Part shown: piece after piece, positions 41,240 through 51,675 of the stretch
Numbering within the stretch: the stretch's first letter is position 1
Layout of the letters: each line of letters begins with the position of its first letter
NCBI RefSeq assembly: GCF_002201475.1
Contig: NZ_CP021422.1
Coordinates: 1,550,001-1,614,000 of the forward strand
Length of the DNA stretch: 64,000 bases
Source of the DNA: Acutalibacter muris
Lineage (GTDB): Bacteria; Bacillota; Clostridia; Oscillospirales; Acutalibacteraceae
Reading direction: 5' to 3'
Notes under the pieces: model-generated
The model's input: the letters and a program-made list of their open reading frames with translations, nothing else
What the model was told of the DNA's origin: nothing
Databases searched by the model: none
Program-made: the position numbers and the translations under genes

Positions 41240-43498
41240 TCAAGTGCGTTTGCCGTCCTCCTTTCCGGCAGACTGTTCCTGGCGATACTGGGTGGGGGTG
41301 ATTCCCTCCAGCTTCTTGAAACCCCGGATAAACGTGCCGCTGCTGGCATAGCCCACCTGGGCAGCGATCTCAGCCACGTTTTTCTTTGAGGAACAGAGCA
41401 GCTCTTTGGCCTTGGTCATGCGCAGCCGCGTCACACGGTCCATCAAGCCCTCGCCCATCTTTTCCTTAAAAAAGCTGGAAAGATAAGTGGGCGTCAGGCC
41501 CAGATGATCCGCCAGGCCCACCAAGCTAAAGCTGTTGTCAAAGCAGTTGTCCAGAATATACCCGTCAATCCGCTCCAAAAGCTGTTGGTTGCGGTTGCTC
41601 TGGCCTTTCTTAATAGAGTCGCAGATCTCCAGCAGGATATGGTTTAAGGTGCGCTGCAGCCTGCCAATGCTCTGGCAGGCAAACAGCATATCCAAATATT
41701 CACCATAGGAGCTGCCCTGCTCCAGTTTTATCTCCGACAGCACCTCCAGCCCCATGCCCATAATATCGAAGAACAGGCACTTTGCCACCTCCAAGGGGAG
41801 GTCCATTCGGTTTGAGGAGATCCTCTCGAACACATTGTCCAGCAAAGCCACCGCGCCGGGTCCGTCTCCCGCGCGGATGCGGGCCTTGATCTTTGCTTTA
41901 TCAATCACAGGGTAGAACGCTTTGGGCGCTTCACGAACGCCTACGTCCTGGTATGCGCACACAGCGCCCCGGTCCTCTAAGATGCGGTATTCCAGGGCGG
42001 ACATACTCTCACCATAGGAGGCCCCAATCTCTTCAAAGGAGCCGTGCACGCCTCCCACCCCGATGGAGAGGAACGCGTCAAATTCTGACTCAAACCCTTG
42101 CCTGATTCCGTCCAGTTCCTGGCACAAGGCGTTGGTCCAGCCCTGCAGGCTGTCGCCGTTGATAATCACCGCGATCTGGTTCCAGTTCACGTCCACAAAG
42201 CTTGGACGGTGTGCCGCCGCAACGCCCTGGCCTATTAGGTCCATAAGATAGTATTTCATCAGCGGCTGGCGCTCCAGTCCGTTGGCACGGGAGGCGTTGC
42301 CATATTCAATCAGGATGCTGACCACCTGGTACTCCGGCCCGGAAAGCTCCGGCCCTAAGGCGTCCAGGTAGCCGTTCTCCATTTCGTTCAAGGCAAGGCT
42401 GCTGTTCAGAACCGCCAACAGCATATTGTTGCGTACCACCTGGTTGTGGTGTTCCAAAAGCTGGTCCTTTTCCGCCAGCAGGCTTTCAAAATGGGAGTTC
42501 ACCAGCTTATATTCATTGCCGACCTCCTTCCATCTGGCAGGCGCGGCATAGCCCTGGCCGGTGATTCGGGCATAGAGAGCGCGCACCGGCGCCACGTTAA
42601 ACCGGGCAAAGAAAAACGAGAGCAAGATTCCTATGGCAAGTTCTGCCAGCAGCACTAAAATCGTGCGGAAGATCAACTCATTTATGGCGCTGTCGTAGAT
42701 TTTGGAGGGAATAGCTGAGAGGTAGGTCCAGCCGGTCCGGGAGGAGGTGTAGGGCGCTATATACCGGTTGTCGGCCTCCTCGAAGTTCTCGCCGCCAAAA
42801 CTCACCAGCACCTCCCCGCTGGCGTCCGTGATTTGGAAGGCCATTTGGCCGGAGAAAAACGAATTCTGGAAGATGCGGAAGATATCCTCAAGGCTAAAGG
42901 TAACCGCCACCAGCGCCTTGCGCCCATAGACCCCGTAAACCGTGTGGTACAGTACAAATTCGTTGAGGTCTCCGCTGTATGAGGGCTCATACTGCCGGTA
43001 AAACAATTCGGACTGCCTGTGGTGCCACTCCTCATAGCTGATCTTTTCCGGGTCCACAAACTGTCGGTAAAAATCCTCGGCCCGATAGTAGGCGCCCTCC
43101 ATTACTATGGCGTCGTTGTTGTCAAAATAGATGTACATCCCGGCCACATCGTTGGAGTAGTTCCGCATAAGGATGGAGGTACGCAGGGTTTTAGAAAGCT
43201 GGTGGGAGGAAACCAAGTCGTCAGAGGACACGGACCGAAGGATGTCTGTGTCCGTAAGGACATTAAGTAGGAGGGAGTCCACCTTGTTCAACTCGCTGTT
43301 GACCATCTCGTCAAACTGCTGGAACATAACTTGGTCGTATAGATCCTTCTGTGTCCGAAGCTCCGCGATATAAGCAGTGTAATTGTATATATTGAACAGC
43401 AGCGAAAAAAGCAGAACGAAAAGATATGAGACAAAGCAGATATAAAAAATGCTGTGCCTTTTGGTGACCTCCCACAGGTTTGTTGTGATCCGTTTCAT
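41240..43498 (-). CDS. membrane-bound AraC-family regulator of the first importer locus
   Basis: The start is ATG 43498, behind GGAGGGC; the open frame begins earlier at 43567 without a site. The 752-residue protein has a transmembrane helix at about 17-40, an extracytoplasmic sensor (Cache-like) to about 275, a second helix near 280-300 (TILVLLAELAIGILLSFFFA) and a cytoplasmic part. A C-terminal AraC HTH pair ends it (SLVGLADHLGLTPTYLSSFF; NVAEIAAQVGYASSGTFIRG). Such proteins sense extracellular sugar and switch on the divergent importer, here at 43793. The gap between the two genes is 294 bp and contains the promoter of that operon. Confidence 0.88.
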   Translation of the reverse strand: MKRITTNLWEVTKRHSIFYICFVSYLFVLLFSLLFNIYNYTAYIAELRTQKDLYDQVMFQQFDEMVNSELNKVDSLLLNVLTDTDILRSVSSDDLVSSHQLSKTLRTSILMRNYSNDVAGMYIYFDNNDAIVMEGAYYRAEDFYRQFVDPEKISYEEWHHRQSELFYRQYEPSYSGDLNEFVLYHTVYGVYGRKALVAVTFSLEDIFRIFQNSFFSGQMAFQITDASGEVLVSFGGENFEEADNRYIAPYTSSRTGWTYLSAIPSKIYDSAINELIFRTILVLLAELAIGILLSFFFARFNVAPVRALYARITGQGYAAPARWKEVGNEYKLVNSHFESLLAEKDQLLEHHNQVVRNNMLLAVLNSSLALNEMENGYLDALGPELSGPEYQVVSILIEYGNASRANGLERQPLMKYYLMDLIGQGVAAAHRPSFVDVNWNQIAVIINGDSLQGWTNALCQELDGIRQGFESEFDAFLSIGVGGVHGSFEEIGASYGESMSALEYRILEDRGAVCAYQDVGVREAPKAFYPVIDKAKIKARIRAGDGPGAVALLDNVFERISSNRMDLPLEVAKCLFFDIMGMGLEVLSEIKLEQGSSYGEYLDMLFACQSIGRLQRTLNHILLEICDSIKKGQSNRNQQLLERIDGYILDNCFDNSFSLVGLADHLGLTPTYLSSFFKEKMGEGLMDRVTRLRMTKAKELLCSSKKNVAEIAAQVGYASSGTFIRGFKKLEGITPTQYRQEQSAGKEDGKRT

Positions 43499-43724
43499 TT
43501 TCGGCCCTCCGTTCTTTTTGCGCTGCAAGGCAGCCGTAATTTTTCCAGTCGGCTCTGTTGGTTGCAAACTAATTATATACTAAGTGGCTAAATATGTCCA
43601 TAGAAATAATTATATTTTTAGCAAAATCACAAGTATTGCATATGTATCATAATAAATGCGCACCTATATAACAGGCTATATTATCCAAAAACAAAAGAAC
43701 GCCCACAATCCAAACTATTGAGCA

Positions 43725-43753
43725 TTGACATACCCCGTCCGATGGGTTATGAT
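43725..43753 (+). promoter_or_regulatory. promoter of the first importer operon
   Basis: A consensus -35 TTGACA (43725-43730), a 17-bp spacer and a -10 TATGAT (43748-43753). It falls inside an upstream extension of the open frame and supports the start at 43793. Confidence 0.8.
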
Positions 43754-43792
43754 CTTCTCAACAAACACCGAAAACAAGGAGGGCTGCATCTT

Positions 43793-44737
43793 ATGACAAA
43801 CACGGACAAAACCAGCGTCCGGCCGCAGAGAAAGAAATCCCTTGGCGCCAGAATGAAGCAGTACTGGCAGATCTACGTATTAATGGGCGTGGGCCTGCTG
43901 GCCTATCTCATCTTCCGTCTCCTGCCGCTTTGGGGACTTTCTCTGGCCTTTGTGGATTTCAACATTATTGGCGGCTTAGCCAACAGCCCTTTTGTGGGCC
44001 TGAAGCATTTCATCAATCTTTTTACCACCGACCGCTTTTTCCGTATGCTGCGCAATACTCTGGGCATCAGCTTGCTAAACCTGTTCCTGGCGTTTCCCGC
44101 GCCTATTATGCTGGCGCTGCTGCTCAACGAGGTGCGTAGCGAGAAATTTAAGCGGCTCTCCCAGTCCCTTGTCTATATGCCCCATTTCCTTTCCTGGCCG
44201 GTAATTACGGGCATTACATTTTTTCTGTTCAGCATAGACGTGGGCGTGGTCAACAAGTTCCTTGTAGCCAGCGGCGGCGAGGCCCAGCGTTTCCTTTCCA
44301 ACCCCAGCACCTTTTGGTTCGTGCTGCTGTTCCAGAACATATGGCGGGAATGCGGCTGGGGATCCATTATATACTTGGCTGCCATCTCGCAAATTGACAC
44401 CAGCCTTTATGAGGCTGCCACGGTGGACGGCGCTACCCGTATGCAGAAGCTGCTGCGCATTACTCTGCCATGTCTCATGCCTACCATTATCGTTATGTTT
44501 ATCATGCGGCTGGGCAACCTATTAGATGTCTCCTTTGAGCAGGTGCTGATGATGGACAACCGCTTTGTCACCAGCGTCTCTGAGGTCTTCGATATCTACT
44601 CCTTTAAGGTGGGTATGCAGCAGGGCAACTACAGCATTGGCACGGCGGTAGGCCTGTGCAAAAGCGTGGTGGGCCTGTGTATGGTCATCGGCAGCAACCG
44701 GCTGGTAAAGAAGGCCGGCGGCGAAGGCATCTATTGA
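43793..44737 (+). CDS. sugar ABC transporter permease, LplB type (locus 1)
   Basis: The 314-residue integral membrane subunit has six hydrophobic segments. The EAA loop is DTSLYEAATVDGATRMQKLL, which docks the ATPase, and LLPLWGLSLAFVDFNIIGG is typical of the LplB/YtcQ group used for oligosaccharides. The start ATG 43793 follows AAGGAGGG and the promoter above. The shared ATPase is not in this window, as is common in this family. It forms an operon with the second permease (20-bp gap) and the binding protein. Confidence 0.92.
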   Translation: MTNTDKTSVRPQRKKSLGARMKQYWQIYVLMGVGLLAYLIFRLLPLWGLSLAFVDFNIIGGLANSPFVGLKHFINLFTTDRFFRMLRNTLGISLLNLFLAFPAPIMLALLLNEVRSEKFKRLSQSLVYMPHFLSWPVITGITFFLFSIDVGVVNKFLVASGGEAQRFLSNPSTFWFVLLFQNIWRECGWGSIIYLAAISQIDTSLYEAATVDGATRMQKLLRITLPCLMPTIIVMFIMRLGNLLDVSFEQVLMMDNRFVTSVSEVFDIYSFKVGMQQGNYSIGTAVGLCKSVVGLCMVIGSNRLVKKAGGEGIY

Positions 44738-44757
44738 CGGAAAGGAGGAGAAATATT

Positions 44758-45657
44758 ATGACAAACGCAAACGCCATAAAGCCGCAGAAAAGCCGGCTGA
44801 ACCGGAAGATCACCCTATTCGACGTGGTGGTTCACGCCCTCCTCATTGTAATTGTGCTGCTCTGCTTTCTGCCCTTTCTCTATGTATTTATTGTGTCCTT
44901 TACGGACCCCGCCGTATACGTCCCGCTGGAGTTCCAGATTATTCCGGAAAAATTCTCCTTTGACGTGTACTGGTCCATTTTGAACACCGACACCTTTTTG
45001 CGTACCCTGGGCAACACGGTGTACGTCACTGTGATCGGCACAACGCTGAGTATTTTCACCACCTTTACCTTTGCCTATGGTCTCTCGAAAAAGGAGATAC
45101 CCTTTCACCGGGTGTTCGTGGCAATAGTTCTGTTCGGGCTGCTCTTTAATCCCGGCATGATTCCCGAATATATGAACATCCGCAGCCTGGGTCTGCTGAA
45201 CAACCACTGGTCCCTGATCCTCTCCGGCCTGATTTCCTCTTGGAACGTGGTGATTGCCAGGAACTTTATCCAGGGCATTCCCGGCGAGCTGGAGGAGGCT
45301 GCGAAGATTGACGGCTGCTCCTATTTCGGCACGTTCTTTCACATAATCCTGCCCCTTTCCACCGCCTCCCTTGCCACGCTTACCCTGTTTATCGCGGTGG
45401 GAAACTGGAACCAATATACTAAACCTCTGCTCTATCTCAACGATTACAAGCTCCACACTCTGCAGGTCTATTTAAAGTCCCTGCTGGTGGACTCGGACAC
45501 CATGGGCATGAACGCGGTGGACAGCGACCGCGTACTCCCCTCCGAGAGCATCCGAATGGCCACAGTGGTGCTGGCCATGTTCCCCATCATGTGCGTCTAT
45601 CCCTTTGTGCAGAGATACTTTGTCAAGGGGGTTATGGTGGGCTCTGTGAAAGGCTGA
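44758..45657 (+). CDS. sugar ABC transporter permease, YtcP type (locus 1)
   Basis: The 299-residue second permease has six helices, the EAA loop ELEEAAKIDGCSYFGTFFHI and the conserved C-terminus FVQRYFVKGVMVGSVKG. It starts at ATG 44758 after AAAGGAGGAG. It pairs with the upstream LplB-type subunit to form the membrane channel. A 49-bp gap with GGAGGT leads to the binding-protein gene. Confidence 0.93.
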   Translation: MTNANAIKPQKSRLNRKITLFDVVVHALLIVIVLLCFLPFLYVFIVSFTDPAVYVPLEFQIIPEKFSFDVYWSILNTDTFLRTLGNTVYVTVIGTTLSIFTTFTFAYGLSKKEIPFHRVFVAIVLFGLLFNPGMIPEYMNIRSLGLLNNHWSLILSGLISSWNVVIARNFIQGIPGELEEAAKIDGCSYFGTFFHIILPLSTASLATLTLFIAVGNWNQYTKPLLYLNDYKLHTLQVYLKSLLVDSDTMGMNAVDSDRVLPSESIRMATVVLAMFPIMCVYPFVQRYFVKGVMVGSVKG

Positions 45658-45706
45658 GCCCGCCTGATATATACGCAGTAAAAATTTGAAGGAGGTCAAC
45701 CCAACT

Positions 45707-47311
45707 ATGAAACGCAGCAAACTACAGCGCATTGCGGCACTGCTCCTGGCCCTGGCTCTCGTCGCCGGCCTTGGCGCCTGCTCGCAGAAGGACAACTCCT
45801 CCGGCGGCAGTTCTTCTGCCAACACGCCGTCCTCAAGCGAGGAGAGCTCTGAACCGTCCTCCTCCGCTGTGGAGGAAAAAACCAGTGGCGATGACCAGGA
45901 GCCCCTGGAGATCACCGCCGTGCTCACCATGTTCGAAACCCCTGTGGACGTGAACAGCGAATACTGGCAGGATATGCAGGAGCGGTGCAAGGTGATCTAC
46001 ACCCCCGAGTGGGTGCCCGTCACCTCTTACAACGACCGGCTAAGCCTGCTGGTCTCCACCAACGATCTGCCGGATATCATACGTGTGGAAAACCTCTCCA
46101 CCCCCTGGGTGGTAAAGGCCCTGGAGGCCGGTATGTTCTATGACTTTACCGACTCCCTGGGCAGCGACGGCCTGCCCAACCTCTCCGCACTAAACCCCGC
46201 CGCCTGGACCAACTCCAAGTATAAAGGCAGAAACTACCTGATACCCAACTCCAGGGGACAGTACAACAACTGCTACTTCCTGCGGCAGGACCTGCTGGAC
46301 AAGTACGATCTGCCTTTGCCCTCCACCATCGAGGAACTGACCGCCTATTTTGAGGCCATTGCCCAAGAGGACGGCATGGTGCCGGTTCCCTCTAATGTGG
46401 ACAGCCCCATTGAGCTGGTGCAGTCCGCCTTTGGACCGGGCAATATCCTTCCCGTATACACCGAGGACGGCTCCGGCATTGTTCCGTTCAGGCTGACGGA
46501 GAGCTACGCCAAGTCGGTGGAGTACATGGCCGAGTTGTACGGCAAGGGCCTGCTCTCCAAAGAATTCGCCCTGCTCAACGGCGACCAGACCGAGGACCTG
46601 ATGGTTTCCGGCAAGGGCGGAATCTACTCCAAGAACGCCTGGCATAGCTACCGCATTAACGAGGAAATCAAAAAGGTGAACCCCGAGGGCAGTTTTGAGC
46701 CCATCTTCGGCCTGGAGGGACCCGGCGGCACCAGCGTGTTCTATGATATGGGTTACTCCGGCGGCCTGTCCATCAACAGTTCTGTCGGCGATGAAAAGGC
46801 CCGGCGCATTCTGGAGTTCATGGATTATACCAGTGATCCCGACAATTACAACTACTTCTATTATGGTATTGAGGGCACCCACTTCGAGATTGTGGACGGG
46901 TTCCCGTCCCTGACCGAGGAGGGCAAAAAAGTAGTCAACAATTCTTTCTATATACCCTTTACGCTGGCCTCCGCTACCTACACCAAGGTGAACAGCCCTC
47001 TGGCTCCAGCCGAGTATAACCTGGAAATGCAGAAAAAAGTGGGCAAGGTAGACGAGCTGGCAAAAGAGATCGACGGCGCGCCGTTCCTGATCTTCAACAT
47101 CATTAATTCCCAGACCTGGGCCGATTTCTGGGCTGTGAACCAAGTGGAGTTCGAATCTTTCCGTGCCGACGTGATCACAGGCGCCAAAACTATTGAGGAC
47201 TTCCGGGCCTATCAGCAGCAGCTCCTGGAGATGGAGGAGATAAAAACGGCCATGACCGAGTATAAGACAAGCTATGACGAATTCGGCTTTGACAGCTGGG
47301 AAGCTTCTTAA
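45707..47311 (+). CDS. sugar-binding lipoprotein of ABC importer (locus 1)
   Basis: The 534-residue extracellular binding protein has a lipoprotein signal (LVAGLGAC, Cys about residue 25), then a Ser/Glu-rich flexible linker to about 68 and a large two-lobed solute-binding domain of the LplA/LipO type. It is tethered to the membrane and delivers a saccharide to the two permeases upstream. The start ATG 45707 follows GGAGGT. A hairpin terminator comes 31 bp after the stop. The ligand is unknown. Confidence 0.9.
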   Translation: MKRSKLQRIAALLLALALVAGLGACSQKDNSSGGSSSANTPSSSEESSEPSSSAVEEKTSGDDQEPLEITAVLTMFETPVDVNSEYWQDMQERCKVIYTPEWVPVTSYNDRLSLLVSTNDLPDIIRVENLSTPWVVKALEAGMFYDFTDSLGSDGLPNLSALNPAAWTNSKYKGRNYLIPNSRGQYNNCYFLRQDLLDKYDLPLPSTIEELTAYFEAIAQEDGMVPVPSNVDSPIELVQSAFGPGNILPVYTEDGSGIVPFRLTESYAKSVEYMAELYGKGLLSKEFALLNGDQTEDLMVSGKGGIYSKNAWHSYRINEEIKKVNPEGSFEPIFGLEGPGGTSVFYDMGYSGGLSINSSVGDEKARRILEFMDYTSDPDNYNYFYYGIEGTHFEIVDGFPSLTEEGKKVVNNSFYIPFTLASATYTKVNSPLAPAEYNLEMQKKVGKVDELAKEIDGAPFLIFNIINSQTWADFWAVNQVEFESFRADVITGAKTIEDFRAYQQQLLEMEEIKTAMTEYKTSYDEFGFDSWEAS

Positions 47312-47342
47312 AACATGACGCATAAAGTAGCGTGAAAAAGAA

Positions 47343-47364
47343 GGGCAGGGAGAAATCCCTGCCC
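47343..47364 (+). terminator. terminator after importer locus 1
   Basis: The stem GGGCAGGG against CCCTGCCC closes a six-base loop; CCCTGATTTTCC follows. Confidence 0.7.
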
Positions 47365-47399
47365 CCCTGATTTTCCGGGGAATATTTTATGGGAAAGCT

Positions 47400-49086
47400 C
47401 TACATCTGTTTCCTAAACACACTTGGCGGAACGCCTTCATACTTTCGGAACGCGCGGTTTAGGACCAGCGGGGTGGTATAACCCACCTGCTCGGCGATGT
47501 CCTTTAATGGCAAGGCGGGGTTGGCCTGCATTTTTTCTTCGGCAAGGCGTACACGGTTTTGGTGGACATAGTCCAGAAATCCTGCGCCCACGCTTTTTTT
47601 GAAAAGGCGGGAAAAGTATGAGGGGCTCATGTCAAAGCTCTCAGCGGCCATAGTCACATTTAGGTTAGGGTCGGTGAGGTGGCTCTCGGCATACTGGAGG
47701 AACTGTTCACGCAGACGGGAGGGGCTGTTTATGCGCTGCTGTGCCGAAGCCTCGGCCAGAGTCTCCAGAACAGCGTCGATCTGTAAGGTTATGGAGGTTA
47801 CCTCCTTTGTTTGCAGCCGGCACTCTGGGCTGGGCAGGCCCTCAAGACCCAGAGCGGTTCCCACCTCCTCTAACGTAGGCTCTACCGCGCTGACCAGCCC
47901 CAGCATTCGCAGGCGGACTTCCGCCGCCGAGCAGGAGCCCTGGGCCAGATCTTGCGCTATCCCTCGCAGCAGCTGACGTGACGACTGATATTCACCTGCG
48001 CGAACACAATTGCACAGTTGCCGCTCCCGCTCAAGTATACCTGTGATAGCCGGGGAACGGGAACCGAGACCGGCGGATATCTCATTATAGAGGCAGCATT
48101 TTGCAGCTATGCCCTATGTAAAATCATCTCCGTCACCGTCGGCTCCCACCCCGGAAAAGACCTTGCCGAATTCCTCCACATCATAGAGCACCACCAGAAA
48201 GCGCCCGCTTTCAAGGTTTATACCGCTGTTATAGGCGTGGCGGTATATTAAGCTGTCCTTACTGACCCTGCCGGAGAGTATGCTGCGCAGCACATGCTCC
48301 CTAAGCCCCTTGCGCGCGAGCTCATTCTCTTCTACCATGGTGGAGCGCTGGTGCAGAAGCTCCGTCAGGGCGTGCTGTACTTGGCGGTACTCATTTTTTT
48401 CCAGCGGGGCTTGCTCAACTGCGGCAAGCATCCGGCGGGAAAGCTCGCGCATTGGGCTGCTGTGGCAGTTTGAAAGGTAGGAGCTGAGCGCTATGCCGCC
48501 TATAAACGCGGAGAAAAGGTATATTCCGGCGCTGAGGAACAGAGGGGTGAGAGAGGACAGAAAGTCGCTCATGTCTGTGGCCGTCAAAGTCCAAAAAGTC
48601 GTCCCATTCTTCAATGGTCATACCCAGGTCCTCCTGGCATCGGTAGGTAAAATTATGGTCGTAGTATACCCCGGAGCTGCTGAGTATCACGTCGGACTTG
48701 GGAAATACCGCGTACATTGTCCCAATATAGTTGGAGGCGGCAACCTTAAAACGCATCTCCTTCTGAAGCTCGGAGAGATACACTATCTGCCGGGTAGTGG
48801 GGGAGGGGGACGTGTAGTTTATTAGCTTCTGGGAATAGTCGTTGAGTATCAGCGCGAAGCTCTCGCTGCGGGCCTCGTCCAGGTAGGTGTCCACCACCGA
48901 GGCCAGATGCCGGCCCACTACGCTAACAGTGTGCCGGGCCTGCCTTGAGGTGACCTGATAACTGCCGGCAAACACAAGAAAGCTCAGCAGGAGGGGCAGC
49001 AGGAGGGTGAGCAGATACGAGACAAACAGGGAGGTCCTCACAGAGGTCCCCGGACGGGAGACGGTAAAAGGGCCAGAGTCTTGCAT
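47400..49086 (-). pseudogene. broken membrane-bound AraC-family regulator (locus 2)
   Basis: Three pieces together spell a regulator like those at 41240 and 52904. The first piece runs from ATG 49086 (AAGGAGGTC site) with a transmembrane helix (SLFVSYLLTLLLPLLLSFLV) and the start of a sensor domain. Around 48585-48615 the frame shifts into a second piece with the second helix and a cytoplasmic region, and the sensor is shorter than normal. An in-frame TAG at 48114-48116 then interrupts it. The last piece carries an intact AraC HTH pair (NVTMAAESFDMSPSYFSRLF). The gene should not make a working protein. Confidence 0.85.
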
Positions 49087-49211
49087 TGCTGAGACCTCCT
49101 TTCGAGCCTGAAAAAAGTTTGGTCTCATTATAAGGCCATTTACGGAAAATATCAAATATAATCGCCTTGTCAAGCACGAAAACCAAAACAAAGAAACGGA
49201 GGTTCTAAAAA

Positions 49212-50876
49212 ATGAACAAAACCCTGAAACGCTGTCTGGCGCTCCTGCTGACGGCGGCCCTGCTCGTCACGTGCCTAGCGGCCTGCGGCGGCAAGGACAA
49301 CAGCTCTACAAGCGGCGAAAGCAGCAGCTTGCAGCCCGAGGAGAGCAAGGAGGACAGCTCCGCGCAGGAGGAGAGCAGCTCCGAGCCCGCAGAGACCGGC
49401 ACAGGCCTGCCGCTGACGGAGGAGCCGGTGACGCTGAAAATGTGGTTCTACCTTCCCGCAGCCAACGGCCTGAGTGATTATAACGATTCGGATTACTATC
49501 AGTGGCTGGAGGAAAAGACCGGAGTGCACATCGAGTGGATAATGCCAGTTGAGGGTACAGAGCAGGAATCCTTTAACCTGATTTTTGCCAGCGATGAAAT
49601 GCCTGACCTGATAATGAACCAGTCCGGGCGTGAATATGCCTCCGGACCGGATGTGGCCATAGCAGATAATGTGTATTTGCGGCTTAACGAGCTCTGCGAT
49701 GAATACGCGCCAAACTATATGGCGCTAATAAACGCTAACCCAAGGCTTCAAAAGGACACTATCACTGACGATGGCAATCGTTGGGCTTTTAACTATTTAT
49801 ATAAAGACGGAAGGCTTGCGAACCAGGGGCCAACTATCCGTCAGGATTTCCTGGACAAGGTGAAAATGGATGTGCCCGTCACATTCGACGACTGGCATGA
49901 CGTGCTTAAGGCCTTTAAGGAGCAGCTAAATATTGAGATACCTCTGTTCTATTCCAGCAGCTCAAATGATGGCACCACAGGAGACAGCGAATTTTTGGCT
50001 GGCTTCGGTATCGGCAGAGAATTTATTGTTGAGGACGGAACTGTTAAATACGGCCCCATGGAGGACGGTTATAAAGATTACCTGGATATGATGAAGCAGT
50101 GGTATTCCGAGGGCCTTATCGACCAGAGCTTCTCCACCAGAAACGGTGTGTTGGAGGATGACCTAATTCTTAACGATAAAATAGGTGCGGTCATAGTTCC
50201 GGCTACCTATTGCGGCGATAAGTATTACCCAAGCCGCGGTGCAACCAATCCCGAGTTCAACTTGGTGGGTGCTCCTATTCCTGTGCAGAAGGAAGGGGAG
50301 GTGACCCATCTGCGAAACAAGGATCTCCTGATGAACACTATGAGCATTGCCCTTTCAGCCCAAACTAAGCACCCTGAGCTGTGTGTGAAGTGGAGGGACT
50401 ATCAGTTCGGCGAGGAGGCCAGCCTAGTAGCTAACTACGGCACCCGCGAGGGCGAGAGTTACACTATAGAAGCCGACGGCACATATAAGTGGGGCACGCT
50501 CATTACAGACAATCCGGAGGGGCTTACCCAGAACCAGGCCCGCACCAAGTACACTACCCTGAACGCTCCCTATGAGGATTATAGCCGCGTTATGGGTGCT
50601 TGGTCGGATATTTAGCTGAATGCACAGCAGACATGGCAATCTGGCAAGGACGACTGGGCCGTGCCGGTGGCCGTCACCATGAGCGAGGCCGAACAGGATG
50701 AGTATTCCTCCGTCATGAGCGACATCACCATCTATGTGGCAGAGTACACCGTGAACACTATCATGGGCCAGGACACCCAGGACTTCGACGCGTTCCGCAA
50801 GCAGCTAAAGTCCATGGGCATAGAAAGGGCCACCGAGCTCAAGCAGGCTGGCGTGGACCGCTATAACCAGCGCTGA
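49212..50876 (+). pseudogene. sugar-binding lipoprotein gene interrupted by an in-frame TAG (locus 2)
   Basis: The frame starts at ATG 49212 with a lipoprotein signal (LLVTCLAACGG) and reads 467 codons to TAG 50613-50615. The same frame then continues for 87 further codons with sequence typical of the family's C-terminus (TMSEAEQDEYSSVMSDITIY) to TGA 50874-50876. Without the TAG the protein would have 554 residues, like its paralogues at 45707 and 57411. A CAG-to-TAG change would explain it. A truncated 467-residue product may still be made. A -10 box TATAAT at 49157-49162 lies upstream. Confidence 0.88.
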
Positions 50877-50880
50877 CATT

Positions 50881-51654
50881 TTGAACATCGGCAAGGGACT
50901 CCTGGGCAGCCAGTGGGTGGGCTTTAAGAATTTTACAGACTTCTTCGGCAGCTATTATTTCACCCGCCTGCTGGGGAACACACTGGCGCTGAGCGTCTAT
51001 GACCTGTGCGTGTCCTTCCCGGCGTCCATAATCTTCGCCCTGCTTTTAAACAAGGTACATAACCGCCTGTTCAAGCGCACCATACAGACCATCTCATATC
51101 TGCCGTATTTTATCTCCATGGTGGTGGTCTGCGGGCTGGTGAAGACCTTCACGGAGTCCGGCGGGGCCATATCCCTTATCTCCCAGGCATTGGGAGGACC
51201 CTCTGAGCTCATATCCAACGCCGGGGCCTTCCGCTCCATAGTGGTGGGCTCTAACCTCTGGCAGAACCTGGGATACGGATCTATCATCTACATCTCGGCT
51301 CTCGGCAGCATAGACACGGAGCTGTACGAGGCCGCCAGGATAGACGGAGCAGGGCGCTGGAAACAGACGCTACATATCACGCTGCCCGGTATAATCTCCA
51401 CTATCATGATAATGCTCATCATGCGCATGGGCCAGCTGATGACGGTGAACTACCAGAAGATAATCCTGCTGTACAGCCCGGCAGTGTATACCACCGGCGA
51501 CGTGATATCTACCTTTGTGTACCGCAAGGGCCTGCTGGAGAACAACTACTCCTATGCGGCGGCAGTGGACCTGTTCAACTCGGCGATAAACACGCTGATA
51601 CTTGTAAGTGCCAACACCCTGAGCCGTAAATACACGGAAACCAGCCTGTTCTAG
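50881..51654 (+). pseudogene. LplB-type permease gene missing its 5' end (locus 2)
   Basis: The frame opens at TTG 50881, only 4 bp after the binding-protein stop, and has no ribosome site. The text begins at the [19 protein letters not shown] region that is normally about residue 55-65 of the family, so the first transmembrane helix and start are gone. The rest is intact, including the EAA loop [21 protein letters not shown] deletion has fused the end of the binding-protein gene to the middle of this one. Confidence 0.85.
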
Positions 51655-51675
51655 GACGGAAAGGAGGAGAAAAGT

